In this document: positions 39,811 to 53,200 of the stretch, in pieces | Numbering within the stretch: the stretch's first letter is position 1 | How the letters are laid out: every line of letters starts with the position of its first letter | Assembly: GCA_009746045.1 (NCBI GenBank) | Contig: RPFO01000078.1 | Location: 1,707,107 to 1,771,106, forward strand | Origin: Mesostigma viride | Taxonomy: Eukaryota; Streptophyta; Mesostigmatophyceae; Mesostigmatales; Mesostigmataceae | Direction: 5' to 3' | DNA length: 64,000 bases | Notes under the pieces: generated by a model | The model's input: only the letters and a program-made list of their open reading frames with translations | The model's database searches: none | Told to the model about the DNA's origin: nothing | Made by a program: the position numbers and the translations under genes

Positions 39811-40148
39811 AGCTGAAAAGAGGCCTCCCTACGTCCCCTACACCACTCTAAGTACTGACTATCATTCACATTGCGCCACGCAGGCCTGCCGGCTGGCGCA
39901 GGTACAAGGTGTACTGACTGCCAATCACAGTTGCGCCACGCCTGGCGGCTGGCGCAGGTAACAAGGTCTAGTGACGTACGTTAGAAGCTACCTAGGCCTG
40001 CACTCCGGAACCACACTCAGCCTAGGCACAAAAAGGGCCGGCCGGTGCAGTACCCTCGTGACAAGCGCTAGTCTTACGCTACCTACGGCAGGTCGGTCCC
40101 CTTTGAGCCCGTCCACGCGTCATATATAAAATGAGCGAAGCTCAGCAA
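39811..40148 (+). repeat. Repeat B, copy 2
   Basis: Near-identical to 38241-38578; its right end adjoins the 11-bp flank TTGTATGCGCT. Confidence 0.9.
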
Positions 40149-40263
40149 TTGTATGCGCTGATTTGCCCTATGTTTCCCACATTCTTAGGCACAGGCGCCT
40201 GGGCCCGGCCTAGCCGGGCACCTGGCCTGCACAGATCAGGTCGACACATATAAGACTGATATG

Positions 40264-41675
40264 TAGACTAGCTGGCACCAAGTCCGACCAGCGCCTGGAC
40301 GTTATGTCCTCACCTGGCGTGCATGCCCCAGGCTGCGCGCGGCAGGGCCGCCACCCGTGGACGTTCCGTGATAGACTATATAGGCATGGACATATGCTAT
40401 CCTAGACGAGACGGGCTCACACCCTGGCAGCCTCCTTGTTTGTCTGTAATATGGAAGCAGATCTGGTACACAAGGATAGATGGCAAGTTGTGATGAAGGA
40501 GACCACCCTCAAGTCCGTGGGGCCGGGCTCCGCGTGTGCATGACCGCGTAACTTGGCATTCATAGCGATTCGGGCTTTTTGCCCACAACTAGGACCTAGA
40601 TAGCTTACATCATCCATTCCATCCCATGTTCCCCTCCCACTGAGGACTTATGCTCACGTGACGCAGTCACGTGTATATTAATTAATGAATGAATGTTTCA
40701 TGGGCCTCTTGCATTACTGGAATAATTCTTGTAGAAGGTCGATCAGGCCGGCCGGTGCGTGTAAGCTGCAAGAATAATGAATTCTCAGTGCCACAGCGGC
40801 AGCTATCAAAAGCATGTTCAACTGTGCCCTCTAAATCAGTTAATTTCAAGCCTATCGATCGGTTGGCCCTGGACCATGGGCCGGGCAGCCCTACTGCATC
40901 TGTTATACATGCTTTTGCTATGTCCAAGCTGTATCGCACCCACAGCAGTAGTTGCTAGACTCCCCCAGTGAGCAGTTTAATTGAACCTGTGGCCTGCCTT
41001 TCAAGGGCAACGAGAGATCTATCGAAGGGGGTGGTCCCATGACCCCTTTTTGCTGTGTGCACATCAAACAGGGATGAATTCTCGTGTCCCCGTTGAGGGA
41101 CCACGGAGCACTGAATTCCCCAAATATTTAAGATATCGTAGTGGACGTCTCCCGGCCAAGACGTCAATATGTACTATGTATGTCTACAGCTAGTCTAAAA
41201 TATGGGCCGCACGTGAGGCCTCGAGCTAATGAATTTATCAATTACTGATAATTAATATACACGTGACTGCGTCAAGTGAGCATAAGTCCTCAGTGGGAGG
41301 GGAACAGCATGGGATGGAATGGATGATGTAAGCTATCTAGGTCCTAGTCACAGGGTTGTGGGCACCACGGCCCGAATCGCTATGAACGCCATACGCGCGG
41401 TCACACGCGGAGCCCGGCCCCATAGACTTGGGGGTGGTCTCCTTCATCACTACTTGCCATCTATCCTTGCGCACCAGATCTGCCTCCTCCATATTACAGA
41501 CAAACCAGGAGGCTGCCCGTGTGTAAGCCCGTCGCGTCTAGAGTAGCACATGTCCACATTGCCTAGTCGATCTATCACGGAGAGTCCACGGGTGGCGGCC
41601 CTGCCGCGCGCGGCCTGGGGCACGCCAGGTGAGGACGAAACGTCGTACTGGTCGGGCTTGGTGCCAGCTAGTCTA
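40264..41675. repeat. Large inverted repeat of LINE fragments
   Basis: Arms 40264-40684 and 41249-41675 are inverted, diverged copies (for example TAGACTAGCTGGCACCAAG outside, CACGTGTATATTAATTA inside) around a 564-bp loop. The right arm continues into the LINE RT remnant at 41690. The loop holds a decayed copy of the 3' stem-loop (41081-41112). Confidence 0.75.
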
Positions 41676-41689
41676 TCTGTCAGATGACT

Positions 41690-42505
41690 CCAGCTTCTCG
41701 ATGAGCGTGATGTCGTCGGCATAAATGAGGTCAGCTAGTAAAGTCTGCCTGTTGGTCGGCCCCCCTTTCCCAAGCCGTCATTCGTGATCACTCTGAGACC
41801 AGGGGCACGGCCAGCAATGCTAGCAAAGCCGGCACGTGCCTCAGTGGCGCATAACCGATAATCCACTACAACAATAACCAGATACGGCAACAAGGCGCAT
41901 CCCTGCCAGACGCCGGTCTGCCGGTGGACATGGCGTGTTAAAGCCGTGTTGAGTGCGCACCTAAGTGGTCGACCCCGCATACAGCGTGCGGATGACGGTA
42001 ATCAGGGGCCGTGGGGACGCGAGCGCGAGCAAGGACAGCCCATAGAGTGGCCGTAGCAATTTCGAATATCAATATATCAATATATCAAATAGCCGTAGCA
42101 ATGTCGAGTCATGCTTTGCCCATGCAGGGAGTAACTCTCTGCTGAGATGCCATGTGTACACCGAGCTATAGCCTAGCCACATACCTTCCACCCCATATGT
42201 CATGCAGGCCTTCTAGGCCCTCTCCTCAAGCCGCCTTGTGTGCTTGTGCTTGTTCAGGAGGCATGTCAAACCATCATGGCGGTGCAGGTGCACCTTGTGC
42301 ACCCAGAGCAGGTGATAGTTGTACATCCTACATACACCTGCAGGTTGTCGCCCTGATTGTATTACAACCCCATAGATGCCCCTTTCTCAGGGCCATGTGT
42401 TACATATGCTCCCCACGGAGCTATGATTTAATTAATTAATAGAGCGGCCCAGAGGACAGAATCAAAAGCCTTGATAAAGTCGACGAAGATCAGGATAATC
42501 TTGCA
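41690..42505 (-). mobile_element. LINE reverse-transcriptase remnant, interrupted
   Basis: On the minus strand: IFVDFIKAFDSVLWA (42500-42441, RT motif with the first catalytic Asp), ITVIRTLYAGSTT (about 42000), TGVWQGCALLPYLV (about 41930-41890), and DLIYADDITLIEKLE (about 41735-41690, the YADD catalytic box). Frames differ between blocks, so it is dead. A second element (42110-42440) sits inside it. Confidence 0.8.
42110..42440 (+). mobile_element. LINE 3' end inserted within the RT remnant
   Basis: Plus-oriented sequence related to 14640-14860. It ends in a hairpin (ACATATGCTCC...GGAGCTATG, 42402-42424) and a TTAA tail (42427-42440), directly abutting the interrupted RT motif of the minus-strand LINE. 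Confidence 0.65.
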
Positions 42506-42649
42506 CGCAAACTATTACCGTACCATGCTTTTTATGTTTCCTAGGACCCACAGTCGCCGGGGGGGTCATAGTCTTTGACAATGTCCGGCCAACGCTGCTT
42601 ATCCTGCATATCCGACCATATCTCCTGTTTGCCCACGCTCCTTGTTATG

Positions 42650-42857
42650 ATATGCTCACATGGGTCTTATTGCACCCACAGAACTTGCCGGATCGTATAT
42701 CGTGTCCGATTGCTGCTGTGGCATGCCTCGATCTGGCATGAAGGAGAAAGGGGGTCTCTGCCCTTTCTTCCTGTTGTGCACATACAGGGATTAAAAGCAC
42801 TCCGGTGCTCCGTGACTCCCCAACGGGAGCACGAGTTTAATTAATTAATTAATTAAT
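42650..42857 (+). mobile_element. Stem-loop/TTAA-tailed retroposon copy
   Basis: Hairpin 42805-42832, tail 42836-42857. Same family as 23466-23655. It starts near GCTCACATGGGTCTTATTGC, which also ends the 36-kb and 61-kb copies in reverse. Confidence 0.75.
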
Positions 42858-43079
42858 CTATCGCCTGTTGTCTCCTTGATATCTGAGTACTATCTAGAGG
42901 GAATGACGCCAACAGCGTCTCTGCTCTGCATGCCAGCTAAAATCATATCGCGGTGTGTCCAATGTTGGCCACCGCGTCGCCTAACCCTGACAGGGCCTGA
43001 CCATGTAAGAAGATATCTCCCGGGCTAGCTGGCCAGGCTGCAAGGAACCAGCAGGGCCCTCATCTGTCTGTCTGTATCA

Positions 43080-43370
43080 ACCTGCCTAGTACGGGCTAGA
43101 CTACGTTTCACGAGGGTGACCCCATTCCTATGGGGTCAGCTTGCTTGGGCGTAGGATAGCCAGCAAGCTCGGTAGTCTACGCTGCCTAATGATATCAGCA
43201 TCCCAATGATCCCATCATATAACGCCGCCAAGTGGCGGTGTTCGCCGTACTCCACCCCCATCCTAGTAACTGTTCCATACAATCTGGACTCTCAAACAGG
43301 GATGAAAGGTACCTAGTCAAAAGTCGGTGCCCCGTGACTCTCCCAACGGAGGCGCGCGAATGAATAAATG
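43080..43370. repeat. Decayed LINE C-terminal region and degenerate stem-loop
   Basis: The minus strand of 43100-43200 reads DIIRQRRLPSLLA-like, the block that follows RT in the LINEs here (compare IKQRRYA at 35 kb and EIRQRRIAFVGHLAR at 60 kb). A degenerate plus-strand hairpin and an AATGAATAAATG tail lie at 43332-43375. Confidence 0.5.
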
Positions 43371-43379
43371 AATGGATGT

Positions 43380-44275
43380 GACTACGCGTCACGTGGGTAC
43401 CAATGAAGAGACACAGGCATGCACCGGCAGATCACTACCCCACGTACAAAAGATATGCATGCTGGTTGTCTTGTTGATATGCGTGTGACTTGGGAATCAT
43501 GTGCGCTCATTAATATTGCCCATCGTACCTCACGCTGTCACGCATGCATGAGAAGAGCTACAGAGCTACTTGGGCAAGCCGATCAGTAAATGGCTGAAAA
43601 TCCACTTCACCAGTATGCTAGAAAAGGTCTTTTTTTTCTGCGGGAGAGGCGTCAATTGGTTGAAAAATAAATAGTTATAATGACATATTTACAGAAACTT
43701 CTGAAGTCTAGTTCTTGCAAAGCCGATATATGCCACCACTATCTTCAAACAAGAATCTTCAATGTTCTGTGCACGTTCCTTGCATGCGCTGATTGTACAT
43801 TGGCAGTCACGTGCTGACGATTACTTGTACATGATGCTCTCGGGCGAACATGTGCACATGGATGGTTCCATGGCATTTCCTGGGCAGCTAGCAGGACGAG
43901 CATAGCACAGTGCCAGCAGGATGAGGCATTGCCAGAGAAGCATGTGTGTGCCTCGGTGGGATCACCACCTGTCAGGTATAGCACATACAGTGAACATGGT
44001 GGCAAGTAGAACAGCCCATGTTTCTTGTAGAAACAACAGATCTATCATTGCCACCTAGATGCATGGCACATGCAAGGTGAGCTTCAACATTATCAACAAC
44101 TTGGCGCTGGAATATAGGCCGCATCAGAGCGTGGTAGCTTTTCATTACCCGAGAGAAAGACCAGGTACCATCATATCAACCAAGAGAGATGACCTCACCA
44201 GCAGCTGTGCATCACCGGGCCATGGATGCCTCAGGGGCACTGTCACTTTAATGCCACCCAGCAGGCCACCCCTGC
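43380..44275. other. 3' flank of Rab3GAP2, no gene seen
   Basis: It probably includes the 3' UTR of the minus-strand gene. Short frames only. Confidence 0.4.
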
Positions 44276-47200
44276 TCAGAGCAGCTTCTGCTCCTTTAGC
44301 TGCAGCAGATGCTTTGTGGCATCCGCGAGCGCGTTGGCTCGCGTCCGCATGAGGCCCAGGTTGAGCTCGGCAGGTAGCAGCGAGGCCATCTCGCCGTGAA
44401 GGATGCCAGAAATCTCCGTTGAGCCCCGGCCCCCTTTGTGGCCTTTACTAGCCGCATGGTTGCTGCCGCCGCTTCCGCTGGACAGGGAGTTGAGTGCGGT
44501 GCATTCCAGGGACCACTCCAGGAGGGCCGTCACGCGGCGCAAAAGAATAAACAGCTGGCGCAGGCTCCTGCTGGAGTCGGCCGCTCCTTCCTTTTCCACG
44601 AGCACGGACTCTGGGACCTGGGGCAGCCACTGCAGCAGATCGGCTGGCAGCGACGAATGAAGCTCCCGCACGATCGTGGCCATGAGCGGCGACGCCTTGG
44701 GACCCGACGCCATCGCCTGCAACCGCGCCAGCTGGACCGCAAACCGCCACGCACCCACCGCAAACATGTCCGCGCCGACGCCCCCCGCGAGCCGCCTGCC
44801 CATCGACTGGCTGCGGATCAGGCCTTGGGCTGCACCCCCCTGAGCTGCTGGCTGAGTGGAAGCACTTCCCGCAGCCCCCTTGCTGCCAGTTGAGGAGGAG
44901 ATGTTGCTGGCGGACGAGGAGGGCAGGAGGATGGCGCCGGTGCCAAGTCCCATGCTCTCGAGTTCCGACTCAGCGGCCGCGTCGCAGCCCATCGCGTAGA
45001 ACCAGCGCACCTGAGGGGGGCGCGGGAAAGGCGCGGGAGAAAGGACGAGGCATGGGTTACAAAAGTGGTGGAGAATAGAGAAGATCTGAAAAGTGGAGAT
45101 GGCGGAGGGAAAGGGGTGAACAGATGGGTGAACATGTGGGTGAGCAGATGGGTGAATGAATGGGTGAACAGAGGCAATAGAGGGCTGGCAGCAGCGGCGC
45201 TAGGGGACGAACAGGGGAGCGCTCCGCGGTGGAGCTGGTGTAATGCGGCTGGGGTGGTGCTGGGTGCAAGCAAGAGCGGGCATTACGTCCGCAAGGCACT
45301 ATGAGGACCCATGAGTTCTACAGAGCTACAGATCCATTTGAATAAAGAAGAAGAGGAATGCCATGCCGTGTAAGTTCTACCAGCTGCATCCGCCGCATGT
45401 CTCGTTCGGAACATCTGGAAAAGAGCATCTTAGAACTAGAACTTTATTCGCCATGAGCTCCCCAGCCATCCATCCCACAAGCCAGCGGTGAAGCTTTGCG
45501 AAAGTGCATCCAACAAGCTTTGCAACATTACCCTGCCCTTGGAGAGTGAGCGCAAACATGTACTGCGCTATCAGACGTGCTACCCCGCCTTGCCATCTAC
45601 AAGCATGAGACACGCATGACACACGCATGACACACGCATGACAAACGCATGACACACCTATCATAAACCTGTGCCACACGGTGTCCGCAGGGATGGCATC
45701 CGCAGAGAACGTACACTCAGGAATGATGTGTACCCGGATGGTGCCTCCAATGACAGCCCAAAAGTGGACAAGCCAACAAACAGCACGACAGAACCTTGAA
45801 AAGTGCCGGCAAGGCGTGACAAAGATGGAACGGACCAAAGATGCTGGCTTACATTCTCACGGAGAATCGCGTCCCTCTCCACCCCCAGGTCACTAGCCAA
45901 CGCGTATCCAGAGATGCCATCAAACGCCACGCCTCCTCCGCCCCCTTGCTGCATCGCCTCGTCCTCCCTGACTGCCCCCCGCCCCTCGCCGCCCTGGTCC
46001 CCCCATTGCTGCCGCCGCTTCCTCTTCTGCTGCTGCTGGATGACGGCACAAACAAACGACGTGCGCGCGCGCCGCACACGAGCACCCTCATCCTGCACCA
46101 CCGCGCCGCCACCGCCGCCACCACCACCACCACCGCCACCATAGCCCCCCATACGCGACAAGAGCCCTACGGTTGCGCCAGCTGGCACCGCCGCCGCCGA
46201 GAGCGCCACGGAGCCCAAGTGCGCGGCGCCGGTTGCCAGCATGCCCCTGTGCCGGTGGCTGCTGCTACTGCCACCGCCGTCACCCCCACGGTCGCTGTCT
46301 GCCCCCGCCACCGCGCCCGTGTCCTGGAAGAGCGCGGGGAACGTCTCGGTGACATGGCGCGGGAACAGCTCGTGCAGAGTCAGCGAGGCGCCCGGCATGG
46401 GGGACGGCGTGCGCAAGCCGCTGCCCGTGCGGTGAAGCGACCCGCCCTGGGACGGTGATGATGATGATGATGGCTCCCCCCCAGATGATGCCGATGGCCC
46501 GACCGGCGTAGTAGCCGACCCACCGACCCCACCACCTGCAGCAGCAGCACCAACACCAGCAACAGCAGCACCACCAGCAGCACCACTACCGCCCGCACTA
46601 CCGCCACCACCCGCTGAAGCAGCAGGGGATGCCCCCCCGCCCCCTGGCCCCCCCTCGACCAGCCCACAGGCGACCGCGACGCCGGCCGCGCGGAGCATGA
46701 CCCTGTATTCGTGCACCAGGGACGCCCTGGGCGGCCGCCCGGTGAACTCCGTGGTGACGTCGCGGCATAAGGCGTCGCGCGCTGACAGGAAGCGCTCATG
46801 CTCGCCCTCGCGCACATCCCGCACTGAAGACGATGAAGCGGACATGCCATGGTTGTTGCCGGCGTTGTCAATGCCACCGCCGCCACGGCCCGCGGCCCCC
46901 ATCAGGCTGGTGGCGTCAAACAGCATCGCCGCCAGCTGCTCGCATCCTGCAAGCAGTGGCAGCAGATCGCGGTGCTTTCCTTGCCCCTGCGAGGGTGCTC
47001 CTGAGGCGCTCGATTTCCTGAAGGCATCCGGCGGCGGGCAAATGGCCGGGGTGGACCCGCCCGAGGTCTCGCATGCTGCCGCCTCATGCCCCGCCTTCCC
47101 GCCCCTATCACACAACGGGCCACCTGCATCCACAGCAGCAGCTGCAACAGCCTTGTTATTGTCGCTGCTGTCGCCACCGGCAGCAGTGCCATCACCACCC

Positions 47201-50200
47201 GTGTGGCCGGCGCTGTCCACTTCAGGGCCGAACGCAGACTCGAGGGACAGACGCGCGCGCAGGATGGGGGACAGCGCGACCGCCGCCTGGGGCCCTGCCA
47301 GGGACCCCCACATGGCCATCGCGACGCCGCCCTTGAGCGCCACCTGTCGCGCGGGGGGTGAGGGAGGGGATGCAGCCCAAGGGGAATCAGGGGGAAGAGA
47401 ATCCTTCACAAAGGAAAAAAATGCAAGGGGTGTGGTCATACAGGCTCACTTGCACAACTCAAAATGTCTGCAGCACCCGCACGCAGAAAGACAGGGCAGC
47501 GAGAGGATGTGGCATCCAACGTGCATGCCCCAAACAACACACATGGATGTGCATGCCCCAAACCACACACATGGACGTGCATGCCCCAAACCACAAACAC
47601 ACACTTACGGCCGCATCCACGCGCATGCCTGAATGCACGCACCCCCGCCCACACACAGCCGGCCACAGGGCGCGACCTCGGGCAATGCAAGGCCAGCGCT
47701 CCGCTGGTTAAACTCAAGTCCCTTGCATGGGGATGTGAACTCAAATACACAGGCATGCAGAGTGCACACACACAGCCAGTCACAGGGCGGGACTGCGGTC
47801 CGACTCTCCATTTCCAGCAGGCGGCGGCATGGTGACCGTCCGATGTGTACTTTACAGGCACACATACCGTACGCACTTAATCTTACAGGCACAGGCACAC
47901 AGCGCGAGCGTGCGCACGTTATGGCACAGGCACAGGCACAGGCTCACCGACTGGATGGACGACAGGTGCTCTTGTGCTGTCAGCAGCAGCTGCTGGTACT
48001 CCTGCTCCTGCTCGCGCAGGCGTTGGTGCCCGAGCTCGCGCTGGTGAGAGTCCTTGGGGCGCTCGCCAGAGGTTTGTCCCGTATCCTCCGCAACCCCACG
48101 CCAGCCCCCATCGCCGGCCCCCAGCGACGCACCCCCATCCCCCGTCCTCTCCATCACGACTGCAGAGGAACCTGCGCCCACGATGGCGCCCACGGGCGCT
48201 GGCGTCGCGCCACCTGTCGCCGCGGCCCTCTTGTGCTGCTGCACGCCGCATGCCCACTGCTGGCAGAGCAGCATCGCACGGTGCCCGGCAAGGATGTCCG
48301 GGTGGCAGCTGCCAGGGAAGCGGCGCAGGGCCGCACGCAGAAGTGCCTCTGGGGGCAGCCCGCGCCCCTCCCCTCCCTCCCCATCCGTCTCGTTCCGTTT
48401 ACCTCCACCACCCTCAACACCTCCGCTTGATGGCCCCTCTAAAACGGGCTCCTGCGTGGCGACCGCAAGCACGCCCGGGGAGGAGGTCACCATGGGCGTG
48501 CTGGCGGTAGGCACAACCCCAGGCTGGATAGGCGTTGCGGTGCCCAGCATCAGCGACGACGTGTCGCGGAGGCCCAGCTCGGCCAGCAACGACCGGTGCA
48601 GCGCGTGCAAGTGCGACACCTGGTGGGAGATGCCCAGCTGGAGCCGCGCGACGAGGGACGCCAGGGGGGGGGCGTCCACCTGGGACGCACTCGATGGGCT
48701 GGGCAGGGGGATCCCTGTGAGAGGGGGAGGGAGGAGAGCGTTCCGCTGGGGTGGTGGAGCAAGGGGGTCTCTGACATCAGCGGTCGTGGAAGGCAACAGG
48801 GCAGTGCTGGGTGAGGGGTCCACCCTCGATGCCGTGTGCGCTCTCGCGGCAAGTGCCGCCCCTTGTTGTGCCGCGACACCCTCACACAGCGCGGACGTCA
48901 GCGCCGCGTCGAGCCAGCGCGCGAGCGAGGGGCAGGGCGTTGCCGCACCACCACGGAGCCAAGCGGCAAGCCGGCCACCTTGTATCGGCCAAATGTCCTC
49001 CCGCGACCCTGGCCCCTGCCCGTTCCCCAACAATCCGGTGCCCACATATGCCCCTGCCCGTTGGCCCAACGCGTCCAAAGGGCCCTCACCCACCAGACCC
49101 CCATCCCATACAGCTGCGCCCAAACGAGCCGTCGCAGCGCAGACACTACACCCCGTCACCATGCCTGGGTCATCTTCCTCCCCCTCCTCCTCCTCCTCAT
49201 CGTCATCATCCTGAGATGCCTCGGCCATGCGAGCATCCTCTCGCCCTGTCCCCTCCTCTTCATCCAACCCTTTTCGCCCTGTCCCCTCCTCTTCATCCAA
49301 GCCCCACCCCCACTCCTCGTCCTCCTCATCAGCTCCCTCTTCACTGTGGCGTCCCCTTGATCTCCCCTCCTCCCCCTCATGCCGGCCCAGCTGACTCTCC
49401 CCATCTGGCGCAGCGCCACCCTTTGCCCCATGACCCGCAGGCCCCTTGGCCCCTTTTACCTCACCACCACCGGGAGCCTGATGATTGTTCCTCCCCCCGC
49501 CCCCATCCTCACTCTCACGTCTTCTCGCCGCCGCAAACACAGCCCGCGTGAGGCTCAACAACAGGGACTTGCGCACGCAGGCGATCGACGCCCACTCGCC
49601 CTCGTCCTCTCCCACGCCCCTGGGCCGCTCGCTGACGACATCGTCGCCGCCGCAGACGTCAGCCCCGTCATCGCCGTCCCACCGGCACAGGAACGCGGAC
49701 GAGAACGCAAGCCAGGTGTCCAGGGGCACGGCCAGGAGCCACGTCAGCGGCAGCTCGCTCACTAGTTCCAGGAACAGGCGCCGCCACTCGGCATGCGGAA
49801 GCGGCACCAGCGAGGTCATCAGGTGGTGGAGGGGGCGCATCGACAAGGGACCGTGGCAGGATAGCTCCGGTGGGGAAGCCGTATCCCAATGGAGGGCGGC
49901 GGACGCACCGCCGCCGCCCTCGAACGATCCTGCGGATGTTATGGGTGCTCCTTGATCAGCACCAACAGAGCCATGCTCACTACCACGGGCGGTGCCAGCA
50001 CCGTGGATGTCGTGGCGGGACGAATCACAGCCATCGCTGGCATGAAGGTCATGCACCAGGCCATCGCGAGCGTTAATCAATGCAGCATTAGCACCCGAGC
50101 GTCCCAGCAGGAAGGGCCCCAACAAGAAAAATGCCAGCCGTGCTTTGCGGGACAAGTGCGACGCCGAGGGCCTCCCCCCTGCCGCTCCCCCCTGCGACCT

Positions 50201-53200
50201 TTCTGCTGGCCCCCGCGTCACGTCCCCCATAGGGGTACCCCGCCACACCTCATCCAGGAGCGCGGGCGAGAGGCAGAGTGCCAGGTCGCCAAGACCAAGC
50301 TCTTCTTCTGTCAACGGCGACGCGACGTGGCCCTTTGTTGCCTGCTGCTGGGCGAGCCCTGATGGGGCCCCGATGGAAATCCTGCCAGCAACGCCAGAGG
50401 GATCACCCAACGTGGGCGAAGGAGGAGGGGCACCCATGGACGGTGCAGCGAGGGGGAGACGGCGACGCAGGGCCGCCGCGGTTCTCTGCGCGAGCCGTCT
50501 TCCCCGACTGAGCCGCCGGCCGTACTTGCTGCCCCCCTGGTGATGCCTGTCCACATCCAAAGGTGCTGAGTCAGCAATTGGCCGCATCCCAAAGGACTGC
50601 AGGAAGTCGAGGACGGACACGTCGGCCACGAGAGACGAGACCTGTGCCCCGAAAGGGGATGTAAACTTGTCGCCGTCACTACTGCCCGCTGCGCATTTAC
50701 CTGCAGATTGCTGCTGGCTGTTCGCCATGACATGCTGGCTGTTCGCCATGACATGCAGGCTAGTCCAAGTCTTGGCACCGCGGGAAGGCACCGCCGCATC
50801 CCCCGCGTACACCCACGCGCGCATGTCCAGCTGCAGTGCTACGGATGCCAGCGCACTGACCCAGTCGCCCACGCAGGCAGTCCCTGGCTCGTCCCCCCCA
50901 CCCGACCCCGCTGGGAGCGTCCCTTCTCTTGCTGCCTCCCGCGCGCCTTCCCATGTGGGCGGACCTGCACCAACGCTACCTTCAAGTAGTGCGTGTGAAT
51001 GGGACGGGGACGACGATGGTAGCAAGGTCGCCGCTGCTATCGCTGATGCTGGGGAAGGCAACGAGGAGGACGGTGGGAAGCTGTCCCCCCGACATGCCAG
51101 GTAGAACTGGATGAGCTGGCACTCCATGGCCAACACCTGGCACATTCGCGAAAGCTGGCGGTCAATTAGGGGGCGGCCACCCCCTGCACCCTTTCCAGCA
51201 TGCCCTGCGCCCCCCCTATCTCTGGCGGAACCAGCAACGCCTGGCGCACCGCGAAATGATGCCAGCTGGCTGGTCGTTGTGGGGTGCCCCGCGGCGCGCT
51301 GTGCAGATGCCAGCGCGAGCTGGGTGGCGTGCAGACACAGGAGCGGGTGGCAGCATGCAATCTCGGGGGAAAAGAGGAGCGAGCGGGCCTGGGGTGGAAA
51401 AAAGGGGCAGAGAACAGGGAAATGGGTGGGAGGGGGAAGTGAGTGCCGCGTAGAGGACAAAAGGAGGGGGGAGAAGAAAAGGGGGGGGGGGGGGGGGTAG
51501 GACGTAGTACCGGGGTATGGAGAGTCCCTGCAAGATGTGCTTGCCTCCTCCACGCGATCAACGTGAGTGGCAGCATACACTATCAGCACGAGTGGCAGCA
51601 TACACTATCAGCACGAGTGGCAGCATACACTATCAGCACGAGTGGCAGCATACACTATCAGCACGAGTGGCAGCATACACGATGACGACGAGGAGAGAAA
51701 AGGGCGCAAACTCGCTCTGGTGCGACAACATCACCAAGCAGCTGGGTAAGTTAAAATCTTGGTTGGGCAAGCTGATTGGCACGATGGGCTGCCATGGCCA
51801 GAGATGGGAGCTGAGAGCACGACCCCAAGCTGGTGGCACAGACCGCCATTGCAATAAAATCCGAGTCCAACCACAAATAAACTACTACATATGTTAGTAA
51901 CAATTGCCTTGCGAGGCTACCATCTTGCAGCAAGACCACAGTTACGATGAAGGCATTGTAGACCTTTGCTGGCTGCACTTCACGTCCAAGCAAGCAACTT
52001 CAAGTGCCGACGGGCCCCAACCAGGAAACCTCACCTGGCGCAAACCTAGCCTTTGCAACCATAACCACGGTCGAACCCCATCTGCGCCCCCCCCCCTCAC
52101 CTGCCACCTGCGCTGGGGTGAGCGAATGCCTGCGATGAGCCGCAGCATGAGCCGCTGGCGCACTTCACCCTCCTCCCCGATTGCTCCTCCCGCCGCTCCC
52201 CCTGGGGCACCGCCTCCCAGTGCCGCACCCTTCACCTCCCCACCAACATCCCCGCCCGATGACTGTCCTTGTCCAGAGGGGTCTGCTGCTGTGAACGCGA
52301 CGGCCGCTGCACGATGACCGCCGACTGCAGCATCCCTGTGATCCACCATAGCCATAGCAGCAGCAGCACTACTGCCCGCGGGCACGGCGCTGCTGCTGGC
52401 TTCCTCCCCGCGACCCTCCATCCGCGCCGCCACCAACACCGCCGCGTCTGCTTCATCCAGCCCCCCCACCCCCTGACGCGCAGCCCACACGTGGCTGAAC
52501 CGAGCGGCGGCGGCGGCGCTCCTTGCGAGGGATGCGCGCGCAGCCTTGACCGCCCACGGCCGATCGTAGACGAGCTCCTCCAGGCGCTGCAGCATCTCCA
52601 CCTCGGACACGGGGACGAGTGTGGGGTTAGAGGGCACAAGCGCGGGGGCAACCGGGGGGGTGCCGGCTGCTAGTGAAGCAGTGCCAGATGTTGTGTTCAA
52701 CGCAACGACCGGCAAGTCCTCCCTGGCCTTGCCCATCGCTCCCCCTGACCCGGCCACCATGCCTTGCCCATCACTCAGAGGCCCATCACTGATGCTGCCC
52801 TCCGTCAGAGGCCGCTTCCTCGCCCCTGGTTCCACAAACCCATCGTTGCCAGTCGTGCCCTTCAACGAGGCGGATTTGGCACCACCCTGTGATGAGGCAG
52901 CACTGCTCTCTCGTGAGGCGGCATCTGCCGTTGCCAGCCTCGCGCTCGCATCCGCCACAATCACCTCCATGACCAAATCCCCATCGCCGCTGACCACGGC
53001 GGCGCGCGCACCCCCCCTGTGGCCAAGTTCCAGGAGCGGGCTGAACGGGGTGGACAGCTGGATCAGGCAGCACGCGGGCCCCACGCGCAGCGCGGCGATC
53101 CGACCCCCCTGCCGCAAGCCCCAGACCTCGACGATGCCCTTCTTGGGGGCCAGGATGACCAGGCAGAGCTCGCCGCAGGTGGGGGGGGTGGATGAAGGGG

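Larger units (their letters stand above)
38081..40148. mobile_element. Non-autonomous element with split direct repeats (DIRS/PAT-like layout)
   Basis: Two different repeats alternate: A at 38081-38213 and 38636-38768 (133 bp, near identical), B at 38241-38578 and 39811-40148 (338 bp, near identical). Order on the plus strand is A, 27 bp, B, 57 bp, A, 1,042 bp, B. Read on the minus strand this is B-interior-A / B-A, the split-direct-repeat arrangement of PAT-type DIRS elements. The whole block is flanked by the direct repeat TTGTATGCGCT (38070-38080 and 40149-40159). The interior shows no tyrosine recombinase or RT. Alternative: a full copy and an internally deleted copy of one element (termini TTACATTTTTG...AGCTCAGCAA) inserted side by side. 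Confidence 0.7.

Noticed and set aside
38244-40147. LTR retrotransposon with 334-bp LTRs (TG...CA) at 38244-38577 and 39814-40147
   Set aside because: No target duplication at those borders, no primer site or polypurine tract. The second repeat pair (A) and the outer 11-bp repeats fit a split-direct-repeat layout better.
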